A DNA stretch of 49,314 nucleotides from Chitinophagaceae bacterium (lineage in GTDB: Bacteria > Bacteroidota > Bacteroidia > Chitinophagales > Chitinophagaceae). The notes below the pieces were generated by a model that worked only from the letters and a program-made list of their open reading frames with translations, was not told the DNA's origin and did not search any database. The translations under genes and the position numbers were made by a program. Of this stretch, positions 42,375-49,314 are shown piece by piece (the first letter of the stretch is position 1; every line of letters starts with the position of its first letter). The stretch is from contig JAQBNK010000040.1 in the NCBI GenBank assembly GCA_028288595.1, positions 1 through 49,314 of the forward strand. Direction: 5' to 3'.

Positions 42375-42830
42375 TTATGGCATTACAATTAATGATGGTG
42401 GTGCATCTATATTCACCAGCTCAAGATCAAATATAAGATCCTGTCCTGCCAGCGGGTGATTAGCATCCAGCACTACGGCGTCTTCCTTTACTTCACTTAT
42501 CACTACCGGGAAATTCTGGCCCGAGCCATTGCTCATATTCAATTGCATACCAGGTTCAGGTTTCATATCTGGGGGGAATTTATCCATGGGAAATTCCATG
42601 AACAGGTCATCCTGTTTTGCACCATAGGCCTCATCAACCGGGATATTGATTGTTTTCTTTTCTCCGGGTGTCATTCCTATAACACCATTATCAAAGCCGC
42701 TGATCACCATGCCACTGCCTACTTCGAACTCTAATGGTTCCCGGCCCTCGCTGCTATCGAATGTGGTACCGTCGGTTAACTTACCATGATAATGAACTTT
42801 CACGGTATCACCTTTTTTCACTTGTTGCAT
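42375..42830 (-). CDS. FKBP-type peptidyl-prolyl isomerase (SlyD-like)
   Basis: 151 residues from the ATG at 42830 (MQQVKKGDTVKVHYHG); the longer frame upstream has no family support. SlyD layout: half FKBP domain (KLTDGTTFDSSEGREPLEFEVGSGMVISGFDNGVIGM), inserted flap (VDEAYGAKQDDLFMEFPMDKFPPDM to VVISEVKEDAVVLDANHPLAGQ), closing strand LIFDLELVNI. It would catalyse proline isomerisation and act as a chaperone. No His-rich nickel tail is present. A terminator follows. Confidence 0.93.
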   Translation of the reverse strand: MQQVKKGDTVKVHYHGKLTDGTTFDSSEGREPLEFEVGSGMVISGFDNGVIGMTPGEKKTINIPVDEAYGAKQDDLFMEFPMDKFPPDMKPEPGMQLNMSNGSGQNFPVVISEVKEDAVVLDANHPLAGQDLIFDLELVNIDAPPSLIVMP

Positions 42831-43028
42831 AAAAAAAATAAGATTTAAATGTTGAATGGAAGCAGGTGGAAATTGCTGAACTACCAGAGAATAAGCCGGA
42901 AGATGTAAATTGCCAGAATAAAATAAGGGAACAGCGTGATCAACCCAATCCGCTGGCAAGTTAATGAATAACAGAAAAGAATTTAAAAAATGGAGCCTAA
43001 AATAAACGCCGTTTTAAAAAATTATAAC

Positions 43029-44282
43029 ATGAAAAGATTTATCCTGGCAACGGCCGGCTATCCCAAATTAATACTGCTGATTGCCTTCTCTCTTATTGTT
43101 CTGTTTGCATCAGCACAGCCAAAACCAGTATTGCCGGCGGCCTACCGCACCAATGTTTATTTCCCCTTATTAAAAGGAAAAAGAATTGCTGTCTTCGCCA
43201 ATAATACGGCCATGATTGGTAACACTCACCTGGTAGATTCTTTAATGAGGGCCGGAATAAAAGTGACTAAAATATTTGGACCGGAGCATGGCTTTCGCGG
43301 TGATGCGGATGCAGGCGAAAAGGTGGGCAACTATACGGATGCGAAGACCGGTATTCCTGTCGTTTCTTTATATGGCAAAAAAACAAGACCAACTGCAGAA
43401 GACCTCGCTGATGTTGATATTATGCTATTCGATATCCAGGATGTTGGCGTCCGGTTTTATACTTACATCTCGTCTTTGCAGGAATACATGGAAGCCGCGA
43501 TGGAAAACAGCAAGCCTTTAATAATACTGGACAGGCCCAACCCAAATGGATTTTATGTTGATGGCCCGGTACTGGACACCGCGTTTAAAAGTTTCGTGGG
43601 TATGCAGCCTATCCCCATTGTCTATGGAATGACGATAGGTGAATATGCATTTATGATTGCCGGTGAAAGATGGTTATCCCCTAAAGCGAATGCGAAGTAT
43701 GATTACTACCGGACTGCTAAAAACAGCGTTGATACACCTTTTCATTTTCAACTGATAAAATGCGCCAACTATACGCATTCTTCCAAATATATTCTTCCGG
43801 AAAAACCATCTCCGAATCTTCCTGATATGAGTTGCATATATTGGTATCCGTCTACCTGTTTATTCGAAGGTACCGTTATGAGTGAAGGACGCGGAACACC
43901 TCACCCTTTTACCATTTTCGGCCACCCGTCTTTACCTAAAAATTTATATGCATTTACTCCTGTAAGTACAGCAGGAGCAAAGAATCCAAAACTTGAAAAT
44001 AAATTATGCTACGGATGGAACTTATCAAAACCAAATCAACAGGTATTGAAAGAAGTGAATAACCGATTTCAATTAAAATGGCTCTTGCAGGCATATCAAC
44101 TCTTTCCCGACAAAGAAAACTTTTTTAATAAAGGATTTAACAGGCTGTCTGGTAACAGCGAATTAATGCAGCAGATTAAAGATGGGAAAACAGAAGCGCA
44201 AATTCGTGCAAGCTGGCAACCAAAACTGAATGAGTTTAAAAAGATCAGGAAAAAATATTTAATGTACCCGGATTTTAATTAG
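43029..44282 (+). CDS. DUF1343 protein, NamZ-type exo-N-acetylmuramidase candidate
   Basis: 417 residues from the ATG at 43029, which begins a signal peptide (MKRFILATAGYPK, then LILLIAFSLIVLFASAQ); an ATG at 42990 would add 13 residues. DUF1343 marks: GKRIAVFANNTAMIG, KIFGPEHGFRGDADAGEKV, PVVSLYGKKTRPTAEDL, MLFDIQDVGVRFYTYISSL, LDRPNPNGFYVDGPVLD, MTIGEYAFMIAGE, TVMSEGRGTPHPF. The Bacillus member NamZ releases MurNAc from peptidoglycan ends (GH171), and that role is likely here in the periplasm. Followed by a word-repeat hairpin before fmt. Confidence 0.88.
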   Translation: MKRFILATAGYPKLILLIAFSLIVLFASAQPKPVLPAAYRTNVYFPLLKGKRIAVFANNTAMIGNTHLVDSLMRAGIKVTKIFGPEHGFRGDADAGEKVGNYTDAKTGIPVVSLYGKKTRPTAEDLADVDIMLFDIQDVGVRFYTYISSLQEYMEAAMENSKPLIILDRPNPNGFYVDGPVLDTAFKSFVGMQPIPIVYGMTIGEYAFMIAGERWLSPKANAKYDYYRTAKNSVDTPFHFQLIKCANYTHSSKYILPEKPSPNLPDMSCIYWYPSTCLFEGTVMSEGRGTPHPFTIFGHPSLPKNLYAFTPVSTAGAKNPKLENKLCYGWNLSKPNQQVLKEVNNRFQLKWLLQAYQLFPDKENFFNKGFNRLSGNSELMQQIKDGKTEAQIRASWQPKLNEFKKIRKKYLMYPDFN

Positions 44283-44368
44283 CAGATTAGCAAATGTGGA
44301 AATTAGCAAATGAAATCTGCTATCAACGTTTCCCTTTGCTAATTTGCTAATCAGCTAATTTGCTAATT
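44282..44368. repeat. word-repeat hairpin (AGCAAATT) before fmt
   Basis: GATTAGCAAAT (44285-44295) pairs perfectly with ATTTGCTAATC (44342-44352), and AATTAGCAAA (44301-44310) with TTTGCTAATT (44335-44344). A third copy follows at 44353-44368. A small inner stem GCAGATT/AATCTGC (44282-44288, 44314-44320) competes. Word period is 8. It fills the 94-base gap between the NamZ-like gene and fmt. Confidence 0.75.
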
Positions 44369-44376
44369 AATTTTCC

Positions 44377-45312
44377 ATGAATTACAAAGACCTGCGCATC
44401 ATCTTTATGGGAACACCTGAATTCGCAGTGGCTTCATTACAAGCATTGGTGAATGAAGGCTGCAATGTAGTGGGAGTGGTTACTGCACCTGATAAACCAG
44501 CAGGGCGTGGATTACAGCTTACACAAAGTGCTGTAAAAAAATTCGCAGTAGAAAATGGACTGAAAATATTGCAACCGCTAAAATTAAAAGATCCTGAATT
44601 TATTCAATCATTGAAAGAACTCAATGCCGATATGCAGGCCGTAGTTGCTTTTCGCATGTTACCTGAAATAGTTTGGAACATGCCGCCCATGGGAACTGTT
44701 AATGTACATGGTTCTTTATTGCCGCAATATCGCGGAGCCGCACCAATTAACTGGGCGATCATTAATGGTGAAAAGTTTACTGGTGTAACCACGTTTAAAT
44801 TGCAGCAGGCAATTGATACCGGTAATATTTTATTGCAGCAAAAAATTGAAATAGGTGAAGACGAAACTGCAGGGGAGTTGCATAATAAAATGAAACTTGC
44901 TGGCGCTAACCTCCTAATGCAAACGCTACGCGGATTAGCTGATGGCACCGTTAAAGAACGGCCGCAGGATAATCTTACTGAAGACCCGGCACAATTAAAA
45001 CATGCCCCAAAAATATTTACAGAGACCTGCAGAATAGCGTGGGAAAAAGATGTGGATTCTATTCATAATCTCATCAGGGGATTATCGCCTTTCCCTGCTG
45101 CATTTACAACCCTGCAGGATAAGGTTCTCAAAATTTACAAAAGCAGTAAAGAACCTGCTTCGCATACACATGCAGCAGGAACCTTTCTTACTGATGGAAA
45201 AACTTTTTTTAAATTCGCATGTGCTGGTGGTTACATACATGCACATGAACTGCAACTGGAAGGAAAAAAGCGCTTGACTGCCGAAGATTTTTTAAGAGGC
45301 TTCCGGGCTTAA
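44377..45312 (+). CDS. fmt: methionyl-tRNA formyltransferase
   Basis: 311 residues. The formyltransferase core is complete: IIFMGTPEFAVASLQAL, VVTAPDKPAGRGLQL, NVHGSLLPQYRGAAPINWAIINGE with Asn109 and His111, and AIDTGNIL with Asp147, the catalytic triad of the family. The C-terminal tRNA-binding domain is present. It formylates initiator Met-tRNA. The stop is 3 bases from that of the convergent LysM gene. Confidence 0.95.
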   Translation: MNYKDLRIIFMGTPEFAVASLQALVNEGCNVVGVVTAPDKPAGRGLQLTQSAVKKFAVENGLKILQPLKLKDPEFIQSLKELNADMQAVVAFRMLPEIVWNMPPMGTVNVHGSLLPQYRGAAPINWAIINGEKFTGVTTFKLQQAIDTGNILLQQKIEIGEDETAGELHNKMKLAGANLLMQTLRGLADGTVKERPQDNLTEDPAQLKHAPKIFTETCRIAWEKDVDSIHNLIRGLSPFPAAFTTLQDKVLKIYKSSKEPASHTHAAGTFLTDGKTFFKFACAGGYIHAHELQLEGKKRLTAEDFLRGFRA

Positions 45313-45315
45313 GTA

Positions 45316-46320
45316 TTAGTCATGATAACTAACCTGCAGAGTAAATTTTTCATCTGCAATTCCTAAAACCGAAGTTGCTGCGTTACTGATCCTGAAATCA
45401 AGTCCTTCATTTTCTTTAATGTTTCCCAGGTCCCACAACACTTTTGCATAGACAAATTTTCCATTGCCATTGCCGACTTTAACTATAGTGCCCGGTTCAA
45501 CATCATTCATCATGATGTAATATTTTTTGTCTGTCCACCCGCTAGCTGTTTTAAAGCTCATGGCTGCGCCGGATTTTGTCTGTATTGTTTTTCCTTCAAC
45601 ATTTTTAGGAAACCCGGCTTTAAAAAAACCTTCTTCACTTATAGTTGAATAATCGATTTTATCGTCTTCAAACACGGGTGATTTAACCGCGGCTTTTCCT
45701 GCCTTTGTTGCTTTTTCTGGTATAGCTTCTTTGGTTTCTTTCGGTTCACCCTGTGCAACAGATACATCATCTGGGATTTTTTTGTCTGCCGAGGCTTTTT
45801 TATTGGCGACTGCATTTTTTAGCGGAGGCGTTATTTTCTCTGGAACAGGTGAAGCTATTGCTTCAGTTTCTGTTGTTATTCCTTTGGAATTCACAAACCC
45901 CACAATAATTTCTGCGCCTGCTCCTACACCATCCTTTGAAAGTTGGTTCCACTTTTTTACCTGGTCGAGACTTATTTCATGTTTCGATGCGATCCCGAAA
46001 AGTGATTCTCCTTTCTGCACCTTGTGTACTAACGCAGTATTTCCCGATTCATTTTTTGATACGGCTGCAAAAATCACCGGTACTTTGATCTTTGAACCAT
46101 TTATGAGTTTGCTTTGTGCATTCATCCCGTTTAATCTCATCACATCTCCGACACTGCTTCCAAATTTTTTACTGATTGATGACAATGATTCCCCCGGGTG
46201 TACTTCGTAATTCACGATTTCATTTGGCGCGGTTCCATCCAGCAATAACTTATACTGGGAACTGGCAGTTATCGCAAAAAACACAACAGGGAAAAATATA
46301 GTAAGGGTTTTTACTGTCAT
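45316..46320 (-). CDS. secreted LysM protein with RlpA-like C-terminal domain
   Basis: 334 residues from the ATG at 46320 (signal peptide MTVKTLTIFFPVVFFAITASSQ); the longer frame to 46368 would overlap the RsmF-like gene's stop and adds no sense. Two LysM domains follow (NYEVHPGESLSSISKKFGSSV, VHKVQKGESLFGIASKHEISL), then a low-complexity Ala/Lys/Glu/Pro linker, and a C-terminal domain (ASGWTDKKYYIMMNDVEPGTIVKV, YAKVLWDL, LDFRISNAATSVLGI) that resembles the double-psi barrel of RlpA. A peptidoglycan-binding role is likely; lytic activity is unproven. Confidence 0.8.
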   Translation of the reverse strand: MTVKTLTIFFPVVFFAITASSQYKLLLDGTAPNEIVNYEVHPGESLSSISKKFGSSVGDVMRLNGMNAQSKLINGSKIKVPVIFAAVSKNESGNTALVHKVQKGESLFGIASKHEISLDQVKKWNQLSKDGVGAGAEIIVGFVNSKGITTETEAIASPVPEKITPPLKNAVANKKASADKKIPDDVSVAQGEPKETKEAIPEKATKAGKAAVKSPVFEDDKIDYSTISEEGFFKAGFPKNVEGKTIQTKSGAAMSFKTASGWTDKKYYIMMNDVEPGTIVKVGNGNGKFVYAKVLWDLGNIKENEGLDFRISNAATSVLGIADEKFTLQVSYHD

Positions 46321-46346
46321 ACAAGTGAATTTCGGGTGCTGTAAAT

Positions 46347-47708
46347 TTAGTCTTTTAAAATTCTCCATTCAGATGGATAATAGTTATTCACACGGTTGTG
46401 CAAATTTTTTATCCAGCCCAGGTTAACTCCGCAATATTGTATGGTCTTCCATCCTTTAACAGGCGAAGAGAAAGTCATATCTTTTTTCTTTAAATATTGA
46501 AGGGCCTGTTCTTTATCTGCATCAATACTATCGACATCCCGATTTAAATAATGACTCATTGCCAGTTCATGAGAAGGCACAAGATCTTTATGTTTTACTG
46601 ATCCTATCGCAATACCGGCTTTTTTTAAATATAAATTTTGCTGAAGATGATATAAGTCATCAACCCAATGTTTCCGGATCCCTAAAATATTATCCTGCTG
46701 CGGAAATAAAAACAATTCATCTGTATTCAGCCATTTCATTGCGATTGCAGCTTCTGTTTTTGTAACAGGGTTTAGTTGTTTTGTTTTTGAACTGAAGTCG
46801 CTCCCCTCTTTCTTTTGAAAAACAGACAGGTAAAAACCTTCACCTTTTACTTTATCCGGGTAAAACCTGTAACCATAAGCATTTGTTTTTTGAGAAGATG
46901 AAACAACAATGTTCCAGCCCGCATCAACAACTACTTCTATCGATTGCAAATTAAATTCTTCAACGAGCCAGTCTGCAATGTCTTCGTTTTCCTTTTCGGA
47001 ATAAGAACAGGTAGAATAAATAAGAATTCCATTGGACCTTAAGCAGGGTAAAACATCAGCTAATATCCGCTGCTGACGCTGCGAACAGTGATTCACATTT
47101 TCTTCGCTCCATTCTTCAATGGCAGAAGGATCTTTTCTAAACAGACCACTTCCACTGCATGGAGCATCTGCTACTATCACATCAAAAAAACCTTCCAGTC
47201 TTTTAAAATCCGCAGGATCATTATTCGTTACCACAACATTATCATTGCCCCACTTTACAACGTTCTCATATAAAACATTGCTGCGGCTCCTGATAATTTC
47301 GTTGGAAACAACCAGGTCATCTTTAAAAAAAGAAGATAATAAAGTCGTTTTTCCACCTGGCGCAGCACAGAGATCAAGTATACGCAAAGGACCTTTTAAA
47401 AGTGGCTGAATCGTTTTTAAAGCCTGCCATAAAAACATACTGCTTGCTTCCTGCACATAATATACACCCGCATGAAATAAGGGATCATGGGTAAATGAAG
47501 GGCGCTCCTCCAGGTATCTGCCGTGCTCACACCATGGAACCGGACCAGCGGTTTGAAAGAACGGAATCTCATCGTTCCATTTTGCATCATTTACACGGAT
47601 ACTTGTTATCTGCCTGCCGGATTCATGAACTCCTTCAAATGCTGTACGATCAAACCCCGCTGTATTTGTAAGCTGGCCCAATAATTCAACAGGCAATGGC
47701 AGTTTCAA
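46347..47708 (-). CDS. RsmF/NSUN-type rRNA (cytosine-5) methyltransferase
   Basis: 453 residues. SAM motif I LDLCAAPGGKTTLLSSF, motif IV ADAPCSGSGLFRKDPSA and the catalytic-cysteine motif YSTCSYSEKENED mark the NOL1/NOP2/Sun family. The C-terminal part (from KTEAAIAMKWLN) matches the RsmF-like PUA-type RNA-binding domain. It would make m5C in rRNA. Its ATG is 30 bases downstream of a TAATTTTG -7 box. Exact rRNA target not determined. Confidence 0.9.
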   Translation of the reverse strand: MKLPLPVELLGQLTNTAGFDRTAFEGVHESGRQITSIRVNDAKWNDEIPFFQTAGPVPWCEHGRYLEERPSFTHDPLFHAGVYYVQEASSMFLWQALKTIQPLLKGPLRILDLCAAPGGKTTLLSSFFKDDLVVSNEIIRSRSNVLYENVVKWGNDNVVVTNNDPADFKRLEGFFDVIVADAPCSGSGLFRKDPSAIEEWSEENVNHCSQRQQRILADVLPCLRSNGILIYSTCSYSEKENEDIADWLVEEFNLQSIEVVVDAGWNIVVSSSQKTNAYGYRFYPDKVKGEGFYLSVFQKKEGSDFSSKTKQLNPVTKTEAAIAMKWLNTDELFLFPQQDNILGIRKHWVDDLYHLQQNLYLKKAGIAIGSVKHKDLVPSHELAMSHYLNRDVDSIDADKEQALQYLKKKDMTFSSPVKGWKTIQYCGVNLGWIKNLHNRVNNYYPSEWRILKD

Positions 47709-47737
47709 TTTTTGTTTTGATTTTGAGATGTATCAGC

Positions 47738-47745
47738 CAAAATTA
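47738..47745 (-). promoter_or_regulatory. -7 box (TAATTTTG) for the RsmF-like gene
   Basis: TAATTTTG on the minus strand, an exact TAnnTTTG match, 30 bases before the ATG at 47708. No strong -33 TTTG; a TTTC lies near the right distance. Confidence 0.4.
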
Positions 47746-47800
47746 TACAAAAGAATTTCACCGGTGGAAATGATAAATTTACAAATCAACCATCCAAACA

Positions 47801-48583
47801 ATGAAAACTTATCCATTATATAAGGTCGACGCATTTACGAACAAGGTATTTGGAGGCAATCCTGCTGCTGTGGTGCCACTGCAAGAGTGGTTACCCGCAA
47901 ACACGATGCAATTGCTTGCAATGGAAAATAATTTATCTGAGACGGCCTTCTTTGTAAAAGAGAATGATCATTATCATATAAGGTGGTTCACACCTGAATT
48001 TGAAATTGATCTTTGCGGACACGCAACCCTGGCAAGTGCCTGCATAATTTTCGAACAACTCAACCATCCTTCAGACACCATAAAATTTAACTGCGAAAGC
48101 GGCGAGTTAGTAGTGAAAAAAATGGGTGATCGCTACCAACTAAATTTTCCTTCACGTATGCCTGTAGCGACGGAAGTACCAGAGGCGCTCTTAAAAGGAT
48201 TTGATATTCCGCCAAAAGAGATCTTAAAATCAAGGGACTATTTCCTGATCTATGAAAACGAGGAACAGATCAAACAACTAAAACCAGATTTTAATTTTCT
48301 TAACCAGGTGAATGTCGTGGGAATAATTGTTACCGCCCCAGGAAAAGATGTCGATTTTGTTTCCAGGTTTTTTGTGCCCAACAGTGTAATTGGTGAAGAC
48401 CCTGTAACAGGTTCAGCACATTGTTCACTTATTCCCTACTGGAGCAAAAAATTAAACAAACAACTGCTCACTGCAAAACAACTTTCACAAAGACTCGGAA
48501 CATTATGGTGCGAGAATTTAGAAGAAAGAGTAACGATGGCAGGAAATGCAGTGTTGTATGCGAAAGGAGAATTCTATTTATAA
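47801..48583 (+). CDS. PhzF family isomerase
   Basis: 260 residues. PhzF marks: VDAFTNKVFGGNPAAVV, ENNLSETAFF with catalytic Glu47, RWFTPEFEIDLCGHATLASA, and DPVTGSAHCSLIPYW. The family has a diaminopimelate-epimerase fold. In Pseudomonas PhzF makes phenazines, but no phenazine genes are here, so a different small-molecule isomerisation is likely. Stands alone; divergent from the RsmF-like gene. Confidence 0.92.
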   Translation: MKTYPLYKVDAFTNKVFGGNPAAVVPLQEWLPANTMQLLAMENNLSETAFFVKENDHYHIRWFTPEFEIDLCGHATLASACIIFEQLNHPSDTIKFNCESGELVVKKMGDRYQLNFPSRMPVATEVPEALLKGFDIPPKEILKSRDYFLIYENEEQIKQLKPDFNFLNQVNVVGIIVTAPGKDVDFVSRFFVPNSVIGEDPVTGSAHCSLIPYWSKKLNKQLLTAKQLSQRLGTLWCENLEERVTMAGNAVLYAKGEFYL

Positions 48584-48655
48584 ATCGAAAATGGAAGATT
48601 GAAAATTGAAAGTATAATCCGGTAATTTCCATTTTAAATTTTCGATCTTCGATTT
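48582..48655. repeat. word-repeat hairpin (GAAAATC type) after phzF-like gene
   Basis: Two 30-base arms (48582-48611, 48626-48655) pair at 25 positions, with mismatches spread evenly. The words are GAAAAT/GAAGAT, as in prmC and around the four-helix-bundle gene. It starts at the phzF-like stop codon and lies before rnhA. Confidence 0.8.
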
Positions 48656-48670
48656 AACATTAATAACTTA

Positions 48671-49150
48671 ATGACCACAACTCATCCCTTACATATATAC
48701 ACAGACGGCGCAGCCCGCGGTAACCCCGGCCCGGGAGGCTATGGTGCTTTGTTAATGTGGGGGAATAAGGTAAAAGAAATTTCTGCGGGTTATCGTTTAA
48801 CTACGAATAACCGGATGGAACTACTTGCCGTTATTTCTGCGCTTGAAGCTTTAACCAAGCAAGATATTCCCCTTACTATTTATACAGACAGCCAATATCT
48901 TGTAAATACCGTCGAAAAAAAATGGCTGGATAAATGGATCAAAACAGATTTTAAAGGCGGGAAAAAAAATAAAGATCTATGGATGCGTTACTGGCAACTC
49001 GCAAAAAAATTCTCTATCCGGTTTGTCTGGGTGAAAGGACACGCAGAAAATCCCTATAATAATCGTTGCGATGAGCTCGCCACTGCAGCGGCTGTTAGTA
49101 AAGATCTTTTGATTGATGAGGGTTACGAAACTTCTTTAAGAAATGATTGA
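48671..49150 (+). CDS. rnhA: ribonuclease HI
   Basis: 159 residues. The active-site acids are present: Asp12 in YTDGAARGNPGPGGYG, Glu in NNRMELLAVISAL, Asp in YTDSQYLVNTV, and Asp in NNRCDELATAA. HAENPYNNRCDELA keeps the catalytic His region. It removes RNA from RNA-DNA hybrids. It overlaps the next gene by 8 bases. Confidence 0.95.
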   Translation: MTTTHPLHIYTDGAARGNPGPGGYGALLMWGNKVKEISAGYRLTTNNRMELLAVISALEALTKQDIPLTIYTDSQYLVNTVEKKWLDKWIKTDFKGGKKNKDLWMRYWQLAKKFSIRFVWVKGHAENPYNNRCDELATAAAVSKDLLIDEGYETSLRND

Positions 49151-49314
49151 AAAAAATATCTTATGCAGCTGGAGCGGAGGTAAAGACAGTTGCTTCGCTT
49201 TAATGAAAGCCATTGAAGCAGGTTATCAGCCAAAAGTATTATTGAATGTTTTAAATGAAGAAGGGAAGATATCCCGCTCTCATGGTATACCTGCACACAT
49301 ATTAAATGCACAAG
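49143..49314 (+). CDS. Dph6-like ATP pyrophosphatase, N-terminal fragment (cut by window edge)
   Basis: 57 codons from the ATG at 49143: MIEKNILCSWSGGKDSCFALM. SWSGGKDSCFAL is the PP-loop motif of the adenine-nucleotide alpha-hydrolase group of the Dph6 (diphthine ammonia-ligase-like) family, as also shown by SRSHGIPAHILNAQ. In bacteria, which lack diphthamide, the role is unknown. The gene overlaps rnhA by 8 bases. Confidence 0.82.
   Translation, partial: MIEKNILCSWSGGKDSCFALMKAIEAGYQPKVLLNVLNEEGKISRSHGIPAHILNAQ

Noticed and set aside
47801-48583. Phenazine biosynthesis
   Set aside because: A lone PhzF-family gene; no phzA, B, D, E or G is in the window.
25831-48655. CRISPR array
   Set aside because: The short periodic words are degenerate, have no spacers of equal length and form inverted pairs; no cas gene is present.
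49123-49311. 62-codon minus-strand open frame at the window end
   Set aside because: Antisense to rnhA and to the Dph6-like PP-loop gene, whose SGGKDS motif is decisive.

Overview
The window comes from a member of the Bacteroidota, most likely of the Chitinophagia/Sphingobacteriia side. The sequence shows a SusC/SusD pair, two proteins with the C-terminal domain used by type IX secretion (type B sorting), head-GIN and CarboxypepD-reg-like surface proteins, and several -7 boxes of the form TAnnTTTG. The family placement is inference. No rRNA, tRNA, CRISPR array, transposase or phage gene was seen.

Layout. 1-9246 is a pectin-utilisation locus: pectinesterase (cut by the window edge), a T9SS-type surface protein, rhamnogalacturonan acetylesterase, SusD and SusC on the minus strand, with a divergent LacI-type regulator. 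Two near-identical LacI-like operator sequences lie before the pectinesterase and between SusC and the regulator. 9250-15720 is the most unusual region: five small secreted beta-rich proteins (four share a pilin-like pattern), a 916-residue predicted outer-membrane barrel with N- and C-terminal beta-sandwich domains, and a divergent PapD-like periplasmic chaperone. Together they look like a chaperone-usher-type fibre system in a phylum where that pathway is not generally recognised.

15722-17956 is an FMN reductase / flavin amine oxidase / RidA group whose oxidase is frameshifted. 18130-23438 holds a Prc protease and a four-gene run gcdH-like, aroK, DUF423, lactonase. 23591-25741 is an ECF sigma / membrane anti-sigma-like / adhesin-like operon, followed by an M43-type metalloprotease with a T9SS tail and a head-GIN protein. 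28943-49314 is mostly housekeeping: kynureninase, pyrF, mrp, hydroxyacyl-CoA dehydrogenase, ribD, prmC, exbB/exbD, an SPFH protein, pepT, a SlyD-like FKBP, a NamZ-like DUF1343 protein, fmt, a LysM-RlpA protein, an RsmF-like methyltransferase, a PhzF protein, rnhA and the start of a Dph6-like ATPase.

A second thread runs through 25-49 kb: long imperfect hairpins built from short degenerate purine-rich words with a 7-8 base period (for example GAAAATC, GTTGAAT, AGCAAATT). They sit between genes, once inside prmC in frame, and once as a pair bracketing a frameshifted four-helix-bundle gene related to the 23S rRNA intervening-sequence proteins.
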